Source: Scytalidium lignicola (taxonomy: Eukaryota > Ascomycota > Leotiomycetes). From it: DNA of 64,000 bases. The number at the start of each line of letters is the position of its first letter. Positions within the stretch are counted from its first letter, which is position 1. The position numbers and the translations under genes are program-made. The notes under the pieces were generated by a model. That model saw only the letters and a list, made by a program, of their open reading frames with translations. It was not told where the DNA came from and ran no database searches. The stretch is from contig NCSJ02000082.1 in the NCBI GenBank assembly GCA_002812745.2, positions 1 to 64,000 on the forward strand, read 5' to 3'. Positions 22,711 through 33,806 of the stretch are shown here, in pieces.

Positions 22711-23186
22711 CTATTGCGGGTCACCTGGCCTCTTGCTATTGCAGCTTACGATCTTGACCTTGTCTGCCTGTACTGTCTGAGAAGAGTTCTCCATCTTGAA
22801 AGTAACATCCTTGATGAGAAAGGTCCAGACTTCGTCGCAGAAACGATAAGTATCAAGATGACCCTTTTCCGCCACATTAGCCTCTGGATTGATTCATGCC
22901 GTCCCCGTAAGCTGCCTCATGAGCGGGGTTGTGTATACCTTGAAAGTTAACCTCGCCTTCACCTTTTCAGCCAGGACTTCTGTGATACTGCGATCGAAGT
23001 TTGCCAGAATCTTCATCGCAAGCTGCGGCTCTATGCGCCTCTCGCTGATCAGATCGTCGAGAGTATCTGTGAGAGCCATGCCGATGCTAGAAGATGTCAG
23101 TACTAGTTTAGCAAGCCGCGTACAGCATAGGCACAGTACCTGCTACGGCGATAGAGCTCGTAAAAGGACTGTCCAGGCGTCGCCAT
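22711..23186 (-). CDS. TOA2: transcription initiation factor IIA small subunit (TFIIA gamma)
   Basis: Stabilises TBP on the TATA box as part of TFIIA in the RNA polymerase II pre-initiation complex. Minus-strand exons are 23186-23140, 23086-22939 and 22863-22711, 115 residues, the usual size. The sequence shows [20 protein letters not shown] and the helical bundle [15 protein letters not shown]. The beta-barrel half follows: [20 protein letters not shown], spanning the second intron, then [13 protein letters not shown]. Introns of 53 and 75 nt keep frame. It is divergent from VMA16 with only 249 nt between the ATGs. Confidence 0.97.
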
Positions 23187-23435
23187 TTTGTCTATTTATG
23201 AGGTGACGTTGTTGAAGCTGGTATATACTATGAGTTGAGCCGCACTTGGTATATATCACTGCGGCGGGTGCCTCGGCGCTAGGTACGGGAGCCGGAGTGC
23301 ACGGTAGTGTTTGGACCTTGAACTTCGTTTCGGTGATATTAACGATTGACGACAGCTCTTGAACTTGAGCATCGCTTGCCTGCGAAAGTCATAACCATTT
23401 AATCTCATCGACTCGTCTCTTGTCTCGACCGCAAG
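23187..23435. promoter_or_regulatory. bidirectional promoter TOA2/VMA16
   Basis: Only 249 nt separate the two start codons, so both promoters must lie here. No specific site is convincing. Confidence 0.5.
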
Positions 23436-24421
23436 ATGAGTCTCAAATATGGGTTTGGTGGTGCTACAACCGCACTAGCTGTAGTTGGAGCTTGTAAGTT
23501 TCTCTAAACCTCCACTATATTGTCTGGAAATTGACCTGCTCTAGACATGCTCTTTACTGGCGATGGCGAAGCTTTCAACGTATGTCGATTTACTCTAAGG
23601 GATGGAAGATGAGCTAATGTGACGACTAGGTCGGACAATTCCTTGAGGATGTATCTCCATATGCCTGGGCAGACCTTGGAATTGCTCTTTGCATAGGTCT
23701 ATCAGTTGTCGGTGCAGCTTGGGGGGTATGATCAAACGGCAGCTCTACCACAATCCTAACTAATTCTGAGGACAGATTTTTATCACTGGCAGTTCTATTG
23801 TTGGTGGAGGTGTGAAGGCACCGAGGATCCGTACAAAGAACCTAATTTCCATCATCTTTTGCGAAGTAGTTGCGATATATGGGGTTATCATGTCTATCGT
23901 TTTCTCGTCAAAGATAAATAGCGTTGAGGGTGAAGCATTGTACTCTGCTTCAAATTATTATAGCGGCTACGCGATTTTCTGGGCGTATGTTATCCCTCCC
24001 CATAATCGGATTTCACCGTCCAGCTTGAATATAGTGCTAACAGTTTGAAATAGAGGCATTACTGTAGGCGTTAGTAACCCCGCATATATCAAGATCTTTG
24101 GATTTAGTCTGTTACGGTTTCTGACAATTCATTAGATGTGCAACCTAGTTTGTGGTGTCAGTGTGGGAATCAACGGTTCTAGTGCAGCTTTAGCTGATGC
24201 TGCAGACCCGAGTCTGTAGGTTACTCATTATGTCTGTATCAAGATTACCATTAACTTTTTCTAGGTTTGTGAAGATTCTTGTAATTGAGATCTTTAGTTC
24301 TGGTTAGCTACCCCCTTATTGCATATCAGTGTGGACTAACTCTAACCCGTTCAAAGTTCTTGGCTTGTTCGGACTCATTATCGGCTTATTGGTTAGCCAG
24401 AAAGCCTTCGAGTTTCAATAA
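23436..24421 (+). CDS. VMA16: V-type proton ATPase proteolipid subunit c''
   Basis: Rotor-ring subunit of the vacuolar H+-ATPase. Eight exons: 23436-23493, 23545-23579, 23630-23725, 23776-23984, 24054-24069, 24136-24215, 24265-24302 and 24357-24421, total 198 residues. Five hydrophobic helices are visible: an extra N-terminal one (ALAVVGAYMLFTG), then [20 protein letters not shown], the helix [15 protein letters not shown] with its buried glutamate, [13 protein letters not shown], and [31 protein letters not shown] is the conserved proteolipid loop. Introns are all about 45-70 nt. One exon is only 16 nt, and each junction is supported by frame and by family conservation. Converges on cnxE. 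Confidence 0.96.
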
Positions 24422-24698
24422 TTGAAACGGTTGATCCTCGTTAAATAAGGATTGCATATGAATGGTTACGGATGAGAAACCCCATGTGGACGTGGCTGTG
24501 TAGGCTGTATAAACTAAGCAATTGGATTGAAGGCGTTTAGGTGGACGCTAATGCGCACAGGAAAGTGATTGCATTATAATGTACTGGATGATTGCTAGGT
24601 TGGTTGTGTGCACGATTAAATGTTCACTATACATTGTAACAAAAATCTAGATCTTGCTAGATCAAAGTCTACAACCGATCATGCTAAATTTGATGTTA
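24422..24698. other. convergent 3' flank VMA16/cnxE
   Basis: 277 nt with no open frame of note; both genes terminate here. Confidence 0.5.
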
Positions 24699-26815
24699 TT
24701 AGATCTCTGTCCTAACTGGACCCATTAATAGACACTCTACCATTGACCCTTTGTTCAAGGTCTCTGCAGTAGTTGGTAAACATAGCAAAGCATTGGCACC
24801 TTTTAGACTCCCAACCCGCGAACTTCGCTGACCACCAGTACTTTCGGCAACTAGTGAACCATCTTTTAAAACTGTCACAATGGCACGATGGTATTCTGCC
24901 CTCTCTGTATCGAGTTTGAAGTTATGCTTTACTTTAACTATCACCTTTGGTAGGCCTGCAGGAGTGATCCCAGATGAATGTCGAAGAGACGGCAAGACGA
25001 ACAAGTGGAGCGTGACGATTGCGGAGGCTGGATTGCCTGGTAAAGAGAAGATAGCTTTTGTCACTCTCTCACCGTTATTATTCTTCACTGGAACAGTAGC
25101 AAATGTCGTTGGCTTCCCAGGTTTCATTGAAACCCGTCCGAAATGGATGGTTCCTCCAAGTGAACGCTCAATAGTTGGCTTAAGAAGGTCTAACTCACCC
25201 ATCGAGACACCTCCGGTGGTGATAATCAAATCAACCTGCCGAAGTCCATCCCGTAGCGTTTGTTCCAGATCTCCTGGTTTGTCTCTAGCAATGCCTAGAT
25301 CCACAACTTTGAAGCCCCAATCTTGTACAGCGGCCATCACTGTTGGCCGATTGCAGTCTCTTACCTCTCCAAAGCGGAGTGACCCAGGTCGATCATGTTG
25401 GACAATCTCATCTCCGGTGGAGAGCACTCCTACTACTGGCTTCTTATAGACTGTCACTTCCGACCTACCTACAGATGCGAGCAATCCAAGTTCTCCGCCC
25501 ACGCTAGAGATCTCTTCCCCTTTACCTAGAATGACTGAACCAGCCTCGATGTCACTCCCAATTTCTCGCACATTCTCTCCTGCTGCGATGTCCTCTGCTA
25601 GGATCTCAACCGTTAATTCCTCTTTTCCATCCTCCGTTGTTGTTTTGAGAGCGGTTTCTTCTACCATAACAACAGAAGTAGCACCTAGTGGAAGGGGAGC
25701 ACCTGTAGTAATTCGAGATATTTGACCAGGCTTTAAGGGTGGTATCTCACCCGGACTGGCATGAGAAATAGAGACAACTGGGAAAACTCCTTTGCTTGAA
25801 GCCCCTTTCTCAGGCGCAATGACTGCATAACCGTCAACTATACTGGCTCGATATGCAGGAACCGGCTCAGAAGCAGTGACATCCTCAGCAAGGACAGATC
25901 CTACTAGATCCAGGTTGACTTTTGCTATCACTGTTTGTGGTTTTGGGGAATATTCTTCAATAAGTTCTAGTGCGTCCTGAACAACAAGCATCGGATAGGG
26001 AGAAGCGCGGTTGCGCCGTGTAGGTCCTAAACTTGGATCATTTGACTTTGGGCCATCTCCAGAAATTATGTGACGCACAGGGGCAGCATGTCCATGCCCA
26101 TGTTGATGTTCATGACTGTGACTGTGCCCGTGAGAGTGCGAATGATGTGCAAAGGTATTTGCAGTGACTCCTGCTTCTGCTTCTAGCTTCTTGACCCCTC
26201 CTGCGTGAATTGACCTCGAGTTGGCACCTGCGGCTTGAATGCACGCATGTGGAAGAAGCTTTAAAATGGATTCAAGATTCTCCTTGGCTCCTTTTGGGGA
26301 GCCGGGAAGGGTGATGATAACAGTTTTGTTCCGAGTCCCGGCCACTGGCCTGGACATTACAGCAACTATTGACAATCAGTCTCCCATACGATACTTAATA
26401 TGACCCGGCTTACAGGGTGTCACAGCCAAGGAGGCCGCAAGCATGCCATGAACTAACCCGGGAGCTTGTCTATGTAGAAGAGGAACAACTGCCTGTATGG
26501 CCATTGTAAGAATAGTGTTCAACTTGAAGATTAAATGTGACATACCTCAGGGGTATAATCGTGTATAGAGAACCCAGTTCCTCCAGTAGTAATTATAAGA
26601 TTAATTGGATCCTCTTGTTCTGTCCATCCTATAATACTTCTTTGAATATCTAATACATCGTCACGCACGATCTTAGGTTCGACTACTTCCCATTGACCTC
26701 CTCCATCTTTATCAAAAAGCTCTTTCAACACAGCGTATGATGCATCAGCTGAAGAATCGTTGGCAGCAGTCGTTGAGACGACGAGAATAGCAGCTTTGAG
26801 AACTGTTTTCGACAT
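24699..26815 (-). CDS. cnxE: gephyrin-type molybdenum cofactor synthesis protein (MogA-MoeA fusion)
   Basis: Adenylates molybdopterin (MogA-like domain) and inserts molybdate (MoeA-like domain), the last steps of Moco synthesis for nitrate reductase and related enzymes. Minus-strand exons are 26815-26546, 26492-26414 and 26365-24699, 671 residues. The N-domain has ITTGGTGFSIHDYTPE and the C-domain has YRASIVDGYAV, GDEIVQ, TTGGVSMGELD and SLPGNPASAIV. Domain order MogA-MoeA matches fungal CnxE and gephyrin, and is opposite to plant Cnx1. The linker carries a striking His run, about residues 185-208 (HHSHSHGHSHSHEHQHGHGH). Head-to-head with POP5, 186 nt between ATGs. Confidence 0.95.
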
Positions 26816-27001
26816 TTTTTCCTACTAATAATAACAGCATAGTGAGGGGAGTTGATAGATTGCCCCGCTACGGTAATCAGCACTGTACAGCAACGTCACT
26901 CACTGCACGCCTCGGGCAATTTCTGTCGCTGCGCGTACTTCGTAACATATTTTCTTTCCAAGAGCTTTCTAGATCCACCACCAGGGGGGAATACTAGAAC
27001 A

Positions 27002-27621
27002 ATGGTCAGAATTAAAAACCGATATTTACTTGTCAAAATTCTCTATCCTGGATTAGAGAAGAAACCAAGCAACGCCCCAATTCCAGATGTTGTTCAATTC
27101 AATCAGCCAACAACTGACGCCCTAACTCCACAAGCTTTATTGAAAGGATTGAGGGCAGAAATCTTGAATTTATTTGGAGATTATGGCGCGGGTGCAGTGT
27201 CGGATAGTCTTTCTGGTAATTTGGCCTGATTCTTTAAATGGCTGGTATTGATTGAAAAACCACAGTTAAATATCTTTCACCAGCTACTTCCACATTCATT
27301 CTTCGAATTTCGCGACAGCACTACCGAATAGCATGGGCAGCCCTTTCATTTATGAACTCCGTGCCAGTTAAAGATGGTAAACGCTGCGTTTTCCAAGTTG
27401 TACGAGCCAGTGGAACGATTAGGAAAGCAGAAGAGGAAGCTATTCGGAGGGCACAGCATTTAATTATACAAGCAAGACGAGAAGTCAGCGACAACAACCA
27501 AACAGCCCTTGAAAACATATTTGGGAAGACAACAGAAGGAGAATCTTCACTAAAGAATATCGATAGCGCGGATATGAGTGATATTGAGGACAGTGAAGAA
27601 ATGAGCGACAGTGATGGTTGA
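27002..27621 (+). CDS. POP5: RNase P/RNase MRP protein subunit POP5
   Basis: Protein subunit of RNase P (tRNA 5' processing) and RNase MRP (rRNA processing), nucleolar. Exons 27002-27215 and 27266-27621 (50-nt intron), 189 residues. The start MVRIKNRYLLVKILYP is the classic Pop5 signature. The core continues with FGDYGAGAVSDSLSVKYLSP over the splice junction, then ILRISRQHYRIAWAALSFM and VVRASGTIRKAEEEAIRRAQ. The C-tail is acidic and Ser-rich (SDIEDSEEMSDSDG), as in other fungal Pop5. Its stop codon lies 5 nt from that of GPN2 on the other strand. Confidence 0.96.
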
Positions 27622-27626
27622 AAGTA

Positions 27627-28808
27627 TCATTTATTCTTTCTAACTACTTTTATACCACTGTCTCCTAGCGGAGGATATGACAGACCATCCAGGTCTTCTA
27701 AATCATCATCGTCGTCGTCAGGGTGCGACCTAGACCCTCCTGGATTCTTCTGCGATGGTCCACCTTGACTCTTGCCTTGTTCCTCCCACTCTTTGCGCTC
27801 TACCTCGTCATAATCCTCCTTCGCGTCGAGCCAACGTTCCTGGATATCCTTCACATCCATCGTGGTCACTCCTTCTCTCATAGCTACCTGCCACACGGTA
27901 TCGTTTGCACCTTCAGCACTACCAAAAGCATAACCGCCAGCTCGATCGATAACCTGAAGCAAGTGCATCATGCTCTTCTTGTCTTCCACCGCCAATACTT
28001 CAAATCCTACCAGGCCGAAACTTTCAACTAATTCTATAATGGCTTGATTCAAACCGGTAAATTTGGGGCTGCGTAATACCGAGGATTCTTCTTCTAGATG
28101 TGGTATGAGATATGAGAGATCCTGAACTTCGGTATAAAAGTCTAAGTTGAAGGGCAATGGCGCGTATGTGGATAGCCTATCAATCTTTGTTAAAACGTTG
28201 AGATGTGGGAGATCCATTTGCAACATTGCTCGCAAGGATAGGATCAAGTTCGATATGTAGAGAGATGGAAGTGTTAAACAGTAACAGTCTGAGAGATGAA
28301 GGACAACAAGCTGGGAGAGAGTTAGTCATGAATTAGCAGAGCAAGAAGGAGGACAAAGGCCGTACTCTGTAACCAAGTTTTTGTATTTTAAAGAAGATAT
28401 TCCGCAGTGATGAATGATGTGTATAAAGCTCGACTTGTCCCGGGCAGTCAAATAATACATAATCCTCCCCTAGTTCACTGAGGCGTTCTTCCAACCATTC
28501 CATGTTATGTTCTAGTTCTTCCAGCGCATAGAGTACACTTCCATTTGGGCCTAAGTCGTCTTCCTCCATAATTTCTTCTAACTTTATGAGATCTCGTACA
28601 TCGATGGCACACTCGTAATTGGTATGGTCGTTCGCTGGGTCTAAATTTACGACCGAACATTTTCTCCCAATGGCGGACATGAACTGTTGCACTACAGAGC
28701 CAGATTAACACCAAGAACTTGGGAGCAAAATGATGGACACATACTTCCATCACAATATGTACTCTTGCCAGCCCCAGGGCTTCCTAGTACCAGCTGTCCG
28801 AAAGGCAT
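27627..28808 (-). CDS. GPN2: GPN-loop GTPase 2
   Basis: GTPase that helps assemble and import RNA polymerases II and III. Minus-strand exons are 28808-28745, 28691-28366 and 28310-27627, 357 residues. Motifs: G1 LGSPGAGKSTYCDG (its end crosses the first intron), the defining Gly-Pro-Asn loop (LGPNGSV), G3 FDCPGQVELYT, and G4 NVLTKIDRL. A C-terminal acidic DDDDDD stretch and a basic VRKNK end are present. Introns of 53 and 55 nt keep frame. It is head-to-head with BUB3 (358 nt) and tail-to-tail with POP5. Confidence 0.96.
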
Positions 28809-29166
28809 AACTTTATTATTCTGAAAGCTTGACAGCTCGTCGAAGCTGTGAAGCTTCCAGAAAAGCTCGGCAAAAAGTAGCTGTGCTTAAAAATCGCAAT
28901 ACACTGCAGAGTGCGTTAGGAGCTGTGACAAGTTGTGACAAGCAAATTCTAGATATTATCTTCTTTATGAAATAAGATGGATATTGGATTGGGGGATTTA
29001 TGGTCTTGCACCTTCAATCTTTCGCCCCACCTCTATCTGGTGGGATGAAGGCGGCAAAGGACGGCAGAATAGCGGTCAGTATTTAATAGTTCTGGACGGA
29101 AAATAAACAATGCCATGTAGTTTTGCGACATCCTCTAGAAAACCATCATCTCATTAATATACCAAG
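28809..29166. promoter_or_regulatory. bidirectional promoter region GPN2/BUB3
   Basis: 358-nt spacer between divergent ATGs. No individual site is convincing. Confidence 0.4.
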
Positions 29167-30407
29167 ATGGCACCAGGTTCGAAAACCCCAGAGTCCCTAG
29201 AGAATAGCTTCAATATCCAATGACGTTCAAACTTAGTTACTAACTATATTATTAGCAACCCAAACCGAGCTATCGCAGCCTCCCTCAGATGCGGTATCGT
29301 CCTTGAAATTCGCACCCAACTCGCCGACAAGGTTACTAGTATCTTCATGGGATAAGTTTGTTTACCTATATGATATAAGTGGGGAGGAAGCTGGCGGGAA
29401 GATTATACAAAAGTATGAGCATAGAGCACCGGTATTAGACGTGTGTTTTGGGGCCGACGACAATGAGGCTTTCAGCGCTGGAATGGATTGGCAGGTGAAA
29501 AGGTGAGCGACAGTTCTGTTATATCGAAGAAGCAGTGTTCTAATTTGTTTCGTATAGGATAGATCTACAGTCGGGGGAACAAACAGTTTTAGGTGCCCAC
29601 TCCGCACCTGTCAAATCTGTCGTATACAATAAAGAATTCTGTATGTGTCCAACTGTCACACTCACAAGTTTCGAACTGATTTATGATATAGCACTACTCA
29701 TCTCAGCATCGTGGGACTCGACGCTCCATTTATACGACCTAAAGAACCCCGACAAGGGACCAAGGACGATCAACCTACCCGCCAAACCACATACTCTCTC
29801 CATCACCCCGTCCAAACTCGTCGTAGGGATGGCATCCCGTCTCGTCCACGTCTATGAACTTCAAACAACCGCAATGCTAGCTTTCCAGTCCACCGACTCG
29901 ACCGATCTACAACCCTGGCAACAACGAGAATCCTCTCTAAAATTCATGACAAGAGCCGTTGCGTGTATGCCAAACGATGATGGGTACGCAAGCAGTAGTA
30001 TTGAAGGTAGAGTCGCAGTGGAATGGTTCGATCCCTCCGCGGAATCACAGGCGCGGAAGTATGCATTTAAATGCCACCGACAGCCCGCACCCGAGGGCGA
30101 TGGAACGGATATCGTATACCCCGTCAACGCCCTCACATTTCACCCTGTTCATGGTACATTTGCTTCTGGAGGCGGCGATGGGATAGTTGCGCTCTGGGAC
30201 GCGGTAGCTAAGAGGAGAATTAGACAATACCAGAAGTATCCCGCCAGTGTAGCTGCTCTGGCTTTCTCTAGTGATGGAAGGTATCTGGCTGTGGGCGTTT
30301 GTCCGGGGTTTGAAAATGGCCAGGAAGACTACAGCGGTGAGGGGCTTACCCATGTGTATATTAGGGAGTTGGGAGAGACAGAGGCAAAAGGCAAAGGCGC
30401 AAAATAA
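29167..30407 (+). CDS. BUB3: mitotic checkpoint WD40 protein BUB3
   Basis: Seven-bladed WD40 propeller that docks Bub1 and Mad3 to phosphorylated Spc105/KNL1 at kinetochores. Exons 29167-29176, 29256-29502, 29558-29640 and 29692-30407, 351 residues. Landmarks: SQPPSDAVSSLKFAP, LLVSSWDKFVYLYD, GMDWQVKRIDLQSG, LISASWDSTLHLYD, SIEGRVAVEWFD, and KYAFKCHRQ with VYPVNALTFHPVHGTFASGG. All match Bub3/Rae1; the C-terminal blades and length favour Bub3. The first exon is 10 nt (MAP plus one base) with a weak donor (GTTCGA), so the start is less certain than the rest. Confidence 0.93.
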
Positions 30408-30953
30408 AAATTTTCTTTTCTGAAGACGCAAAAGGAAAAGGCCATTTTTTGTTAAAGGGGATTTCTTCAGGTCACACTTTAGCGCGGCGTCAAGTGGTTA
30501 AAGGAGGCTTTGTAAAGAAATAGATCAATTTGTTTTTGTTGTAAATTGAATATAACAGTGTTTAATACCGAGTGAGTAAACAGGAGCTTAGCACAATAAG
30601 AATTTTCAATTTGGTTCTTCGTTGAGATCTTGATTAGTTTTTATCGAAGGTGGAGGGGTCACAATTCACAAATTTCAAGAACAGCAAAAAAANTAGTCCG
30701 TACAAATTAGAATTTACCTATCAACAAGAAGCCATAAGGGGCTATAATAAAAAATCTTTTACGTGTCTACAGAGGCATGTACCCAATACTCGACGGCATG
30801 CAATCCAAAGGGGGTATCCAGTAAGCCTCTTTGACGTCTCCTCGCCGAGTGAACTTCCGCCCTTCAGCCAAGTCATAAACGCCAATTTGGTAAGAATTAG
30901 GAGGGAAAAAAGAGGGAAAAAANGATGCCAGGTCAGATTCAATCTTCCCCGAC
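30408..30953. other. convergent intergenic region
   Basis: 3' flanks of BUB3 and Bqt4. N bases at 30693 and 30923 sit beside A runs. The open frame through here contains both N positions and is not a credible gene. Confidence 0.5.
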
Positions 30954-32341
30954 TTAGAATAAGTTTAGCGCATACGGAATCACGGCCCTAATATTGCTGT
31001 TAATATGGTTCTCCTGCATGGGAATTGTAAGAGGCTTACCCTAATGCAATCGTAGCGCTTAATCCAATTAGAGCACGCGTCTTGACCCTCTCCTTTCTTA
31101 ATTGCGTCTCTACCTTTGCCTTCTTCGCTGGGGCGGCCTCTGGAACTTCTGCTGCTGCTTCCTCCTCGTCTACTTCCATCTCTTCGGCTTTACGTTTCGA
31201 TTTACTGGCTGTACTTGGACCAGCCGCTTCTGTGCCCTTCACGGCCGCCTCGACCATTTCCTTTGCCTTTGCAATCATAGCTTCGGTATCTTCTGGAAGG
31301 GGCAACTCAGGAGAACCAGCAGGCATCTCAACTTGCACATGGGTGTGAGTGGTCTCTACATCGTCTTTAACCTTAACATCCGTGTCCACATTAACCCGCA
31401 CAACTGGCTCTTCCGATTTCTGCTCGCCATCAGTGCCATTGGTGGTTTCAGTTGGAGCAGGAGTGGCAGTTTGCTCCGCTTCTTTCACAACACTGAGAGT
31501 TGCACTGATCTCGGACGTTTCCTTAGGAGCCTTAGCAGCCGATTCCTTCGCAGTTGAATTACTTTCAGTTGTTTCGACCGGTACCTTGGCCTTTCGAGTT
31601 CGGGTGGATGCTATCTTCTTAGGAGAAGAAATCTTGGATGGAGATGCAGACCGTCGTGATCGACGGCTTGGTGTAGGTGCAGCCGAAGGCGGCGCAAGTG
31701 CTTCGTCTGGTAATAAGAATTTTGGAGGAGATGTAATCGGAGTTGCATTCAATCCTTTGGAGAGTTGTTGATCGGGGGGAGTTGGGTCTAAGAGAGCTCG
31801 GATCCATGGGGCAATATGATATTCCTCTGCAAGTTCTAAAGCATGATCCGGAGGAATCCAGAGATTACCGGCAATTTCATCAGGGCTCGTAGTTGGGAGT
31901 TCCCTGATATACTTTCGCTCGGCATCCTCCTCCGCAACTTCTGCATAGGGGAAGGTAGCCTTGAACATGCCTGTAGCACTGACATATCCATCGGAACTAC
32001 GTCGCATGAGGAAATATGATGCTGGCGCGGCGGCACCTTTCCAGATGCCGCCTCTGATGCCTTTTGGGAGGATGGCTCGCAGATGGAGGTAATCGAACGT
32101 TTCTAAGCCGCTCGCATTAGCAGAGGACTTGGACGTCACCACTTGGCCCGCCTTGGGGTCGAGACTGGTCTGACCGAGACGTCGACGGAGAACGAGGACT
32201 TCATCTAGAGGCGCTGTCAGCAACTTTCCGAGACCGCATTCGATCGTGTACAGGATGTAGCTGTATCTTACGGGACGGGGTGTCCTCTGTCATTAAAGGA
32301 TTCACAATCGCCGGAAGAGGGCGGCCATTTTTGGACGACAT
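30954..32341 (-). CDS. bqt4: bouquet formation protein Bqt4-like, inner nuclear membrane protein with APSES/KilA-N fold
   Basis: In fission yeast Bqt4 tethers telomeres to the inner nuclear membrane. Minus-strand exons are 32341-32272, 32213-31040 and 30987-30954, 425 residues. The N-terminal domain shows [10 protein letters not shown], then [20 protein letters not shown], the APSES/KilA-N core, with [13 protein letters not shown] after it. The middle is Ser/Ala/Glu-rich with a basic [12 protein letters not shown] stretch. The end is a single membrane helix assembled over the last intron ([20 protein letters not shown]), typical of a tail-anchored protein. Lack of a longer transactivation region and the tail anchor argue against a conventional APSES transcription factor. 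It is divergent from RhoGDI. Confidence 0.88.
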
Positions 32342-32949
32342 CGTAGCTATCGCGGCTAGCTGTAGTCGAACACACCTCGGACGCGATCTTTAGGTACCTC
32401 AAGAAGAGCAAGCGCGGCCGAAGAAGGTCGCGCGTGGATTCGAGGACGCGGCTATATGGAAGAATGGGTGAGTATATGGTCTGGCAGCGTGATGAGAGGC
32501 GCACGAGAGAAGGAAAAAATGGATGTGATTTGATGCGATGCGATCGAGAGAGATTTTGCGACTTACGGGCACGTTGCTGAGTGGTTGCAGGATGCGAGGT
32601 TGCTCTCGGATATATTGGCCGCAACTCGGTCAGACTTTTGGTTGATGCGCGCAACCGTCAGCAACTATTGACCATGGAACTTGGAGATTCCCAGCGAGAT
32701 CAGAAGGATACGTGAAGCCGACTGATACTGGCGGTTGGCCCGAGGTTTCTTGGTGATTGCGATCTTTTTTTTTTGCGACAATCGCGGTGGAGGACAGCTA
32801 ATTACTGTAAGTCTGTAATGGGTTCCCTAGCAGCGGCACTAGGAGGAGTTGCCCAGGGAGGATTACCACCCTACTTTATTATCCTGAGGCTGGGGGGGGA
32901 CGTGGTCGGGCCTTGCCGCATTCGGCCGCCATTGAGACGGGTTGGACAA

Positions 32950-32996
32950 CACTCTCTCTCTCTTCTCTCTCTCCTCGCTCTCGTCTCTCTCGTCTC
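32950..32996. repeat. CT-rich microsatellite
   Basis: About 47 nt of almost pure C/T with CTCTCT units on the plus strand. Such pyrimidine tracts are common in fungal promoters. Confidence 0.8.
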
Positions 32997-33110
32997 GATG
33001 TGGGTTAGATGGTAGAAGATGGGGGTGTGCATCCAGCCAACCAACGTGACTCCCCGCAACACCCCCGGCCCAAAAGTCTGACTTGGGCAAAAAAGAGGGT
33101 CGTGGTCGTG

Positions 33111-33137
33111 TACATACATAATACATACATACATACA
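33111..33137. repeat. TACA microsatellite
   Basis: Imperfect ACAT/TACA tetranucleotide repeat of about six units. Confidence 0.75.
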
Positions 33138-33401
33138 CTACGGTATCGCGGTATCGCTGGAATGCAACTGGCAAACTGGCAAAAGAGAAAATTGGGAACT
33201 GGAGGGTCCCATTACTTGCATTCGATCATACGCTTGAGCATTCTCCATCTTCCCCCCATCTCAGACCGGTTGGATCCGTTTGATGCTGACACAGCTACTT
33301 TTTACCGTTTTACAGTACTCCCGTAACTTTGCTCCGTACTTTGAAGCCAATCTTACGGCGTTCTCCTTGGCTTAGTCACCTTGTCTTACAATCCATTAAA
33401 T

Positions 33402-33407
33402 CACGTG
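33402..33407. promoter_or_regulatory. CACGTG core upstream of RhoGDI
   Basis: Context TCACGTGA is a full 8-nt palindrome, the strongest match in the window to a Cbf1-type site. It lies about 400 nt before the RhoGDI ATG. Function is inference. Confidence 0.35.
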
Positions 33408-33806
33408 ACAACCAGCATCTGGAACTCCCCCACTCTTCTTGCGGAAACGCGAACCTGAGGAACCAGCATCCTGATCAAACGGTTGATGCGAACCAAGGGA
33501 AAACCCGCCGGCTGCATGAAAATTCACACGCCGTTACAGAACGCACTTCACGTGTTTCACCAGATGCTGGATCCTCAGGGTCCCTGACGCAAAAAGGCGG
33601 TCACCCTGCCAGTGAAGTGACAGGGATACCATCCTGCCCCACCATGCTCCAGACAAACCACGCCCGCAACGCTCTTCAACAGTCACTATGATGCCAACTC
33701 TCACGCCCCACGGAAACATATCTCACAACCTCAACCGCTGAAATCTCTCCCTTCTTCCCTACACATCATCTCGCACCCCAAACAGACACTTCCAAGCTTG
33801 ACTCAG

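Larger units (their letters stand above)
32342..33806. other. long divergent intergenic region Bqt4/RhoGDI
   Basis: About 1.5 kb between head-to-head genes. It contains a pyrimidine tract with CTCT repeats at 32950-32996, TACA repeats near 33111-33137, and CACGTG cores at 33402-33407 and 33549-33554. No coding gene is supported. Confidence 0.5.

Noticed and set aside
30650..30991. Open frame containing two N bases
   Set aside because: It runs antisense through the last Bqt4 exon and needs both unknown bases; not credible.
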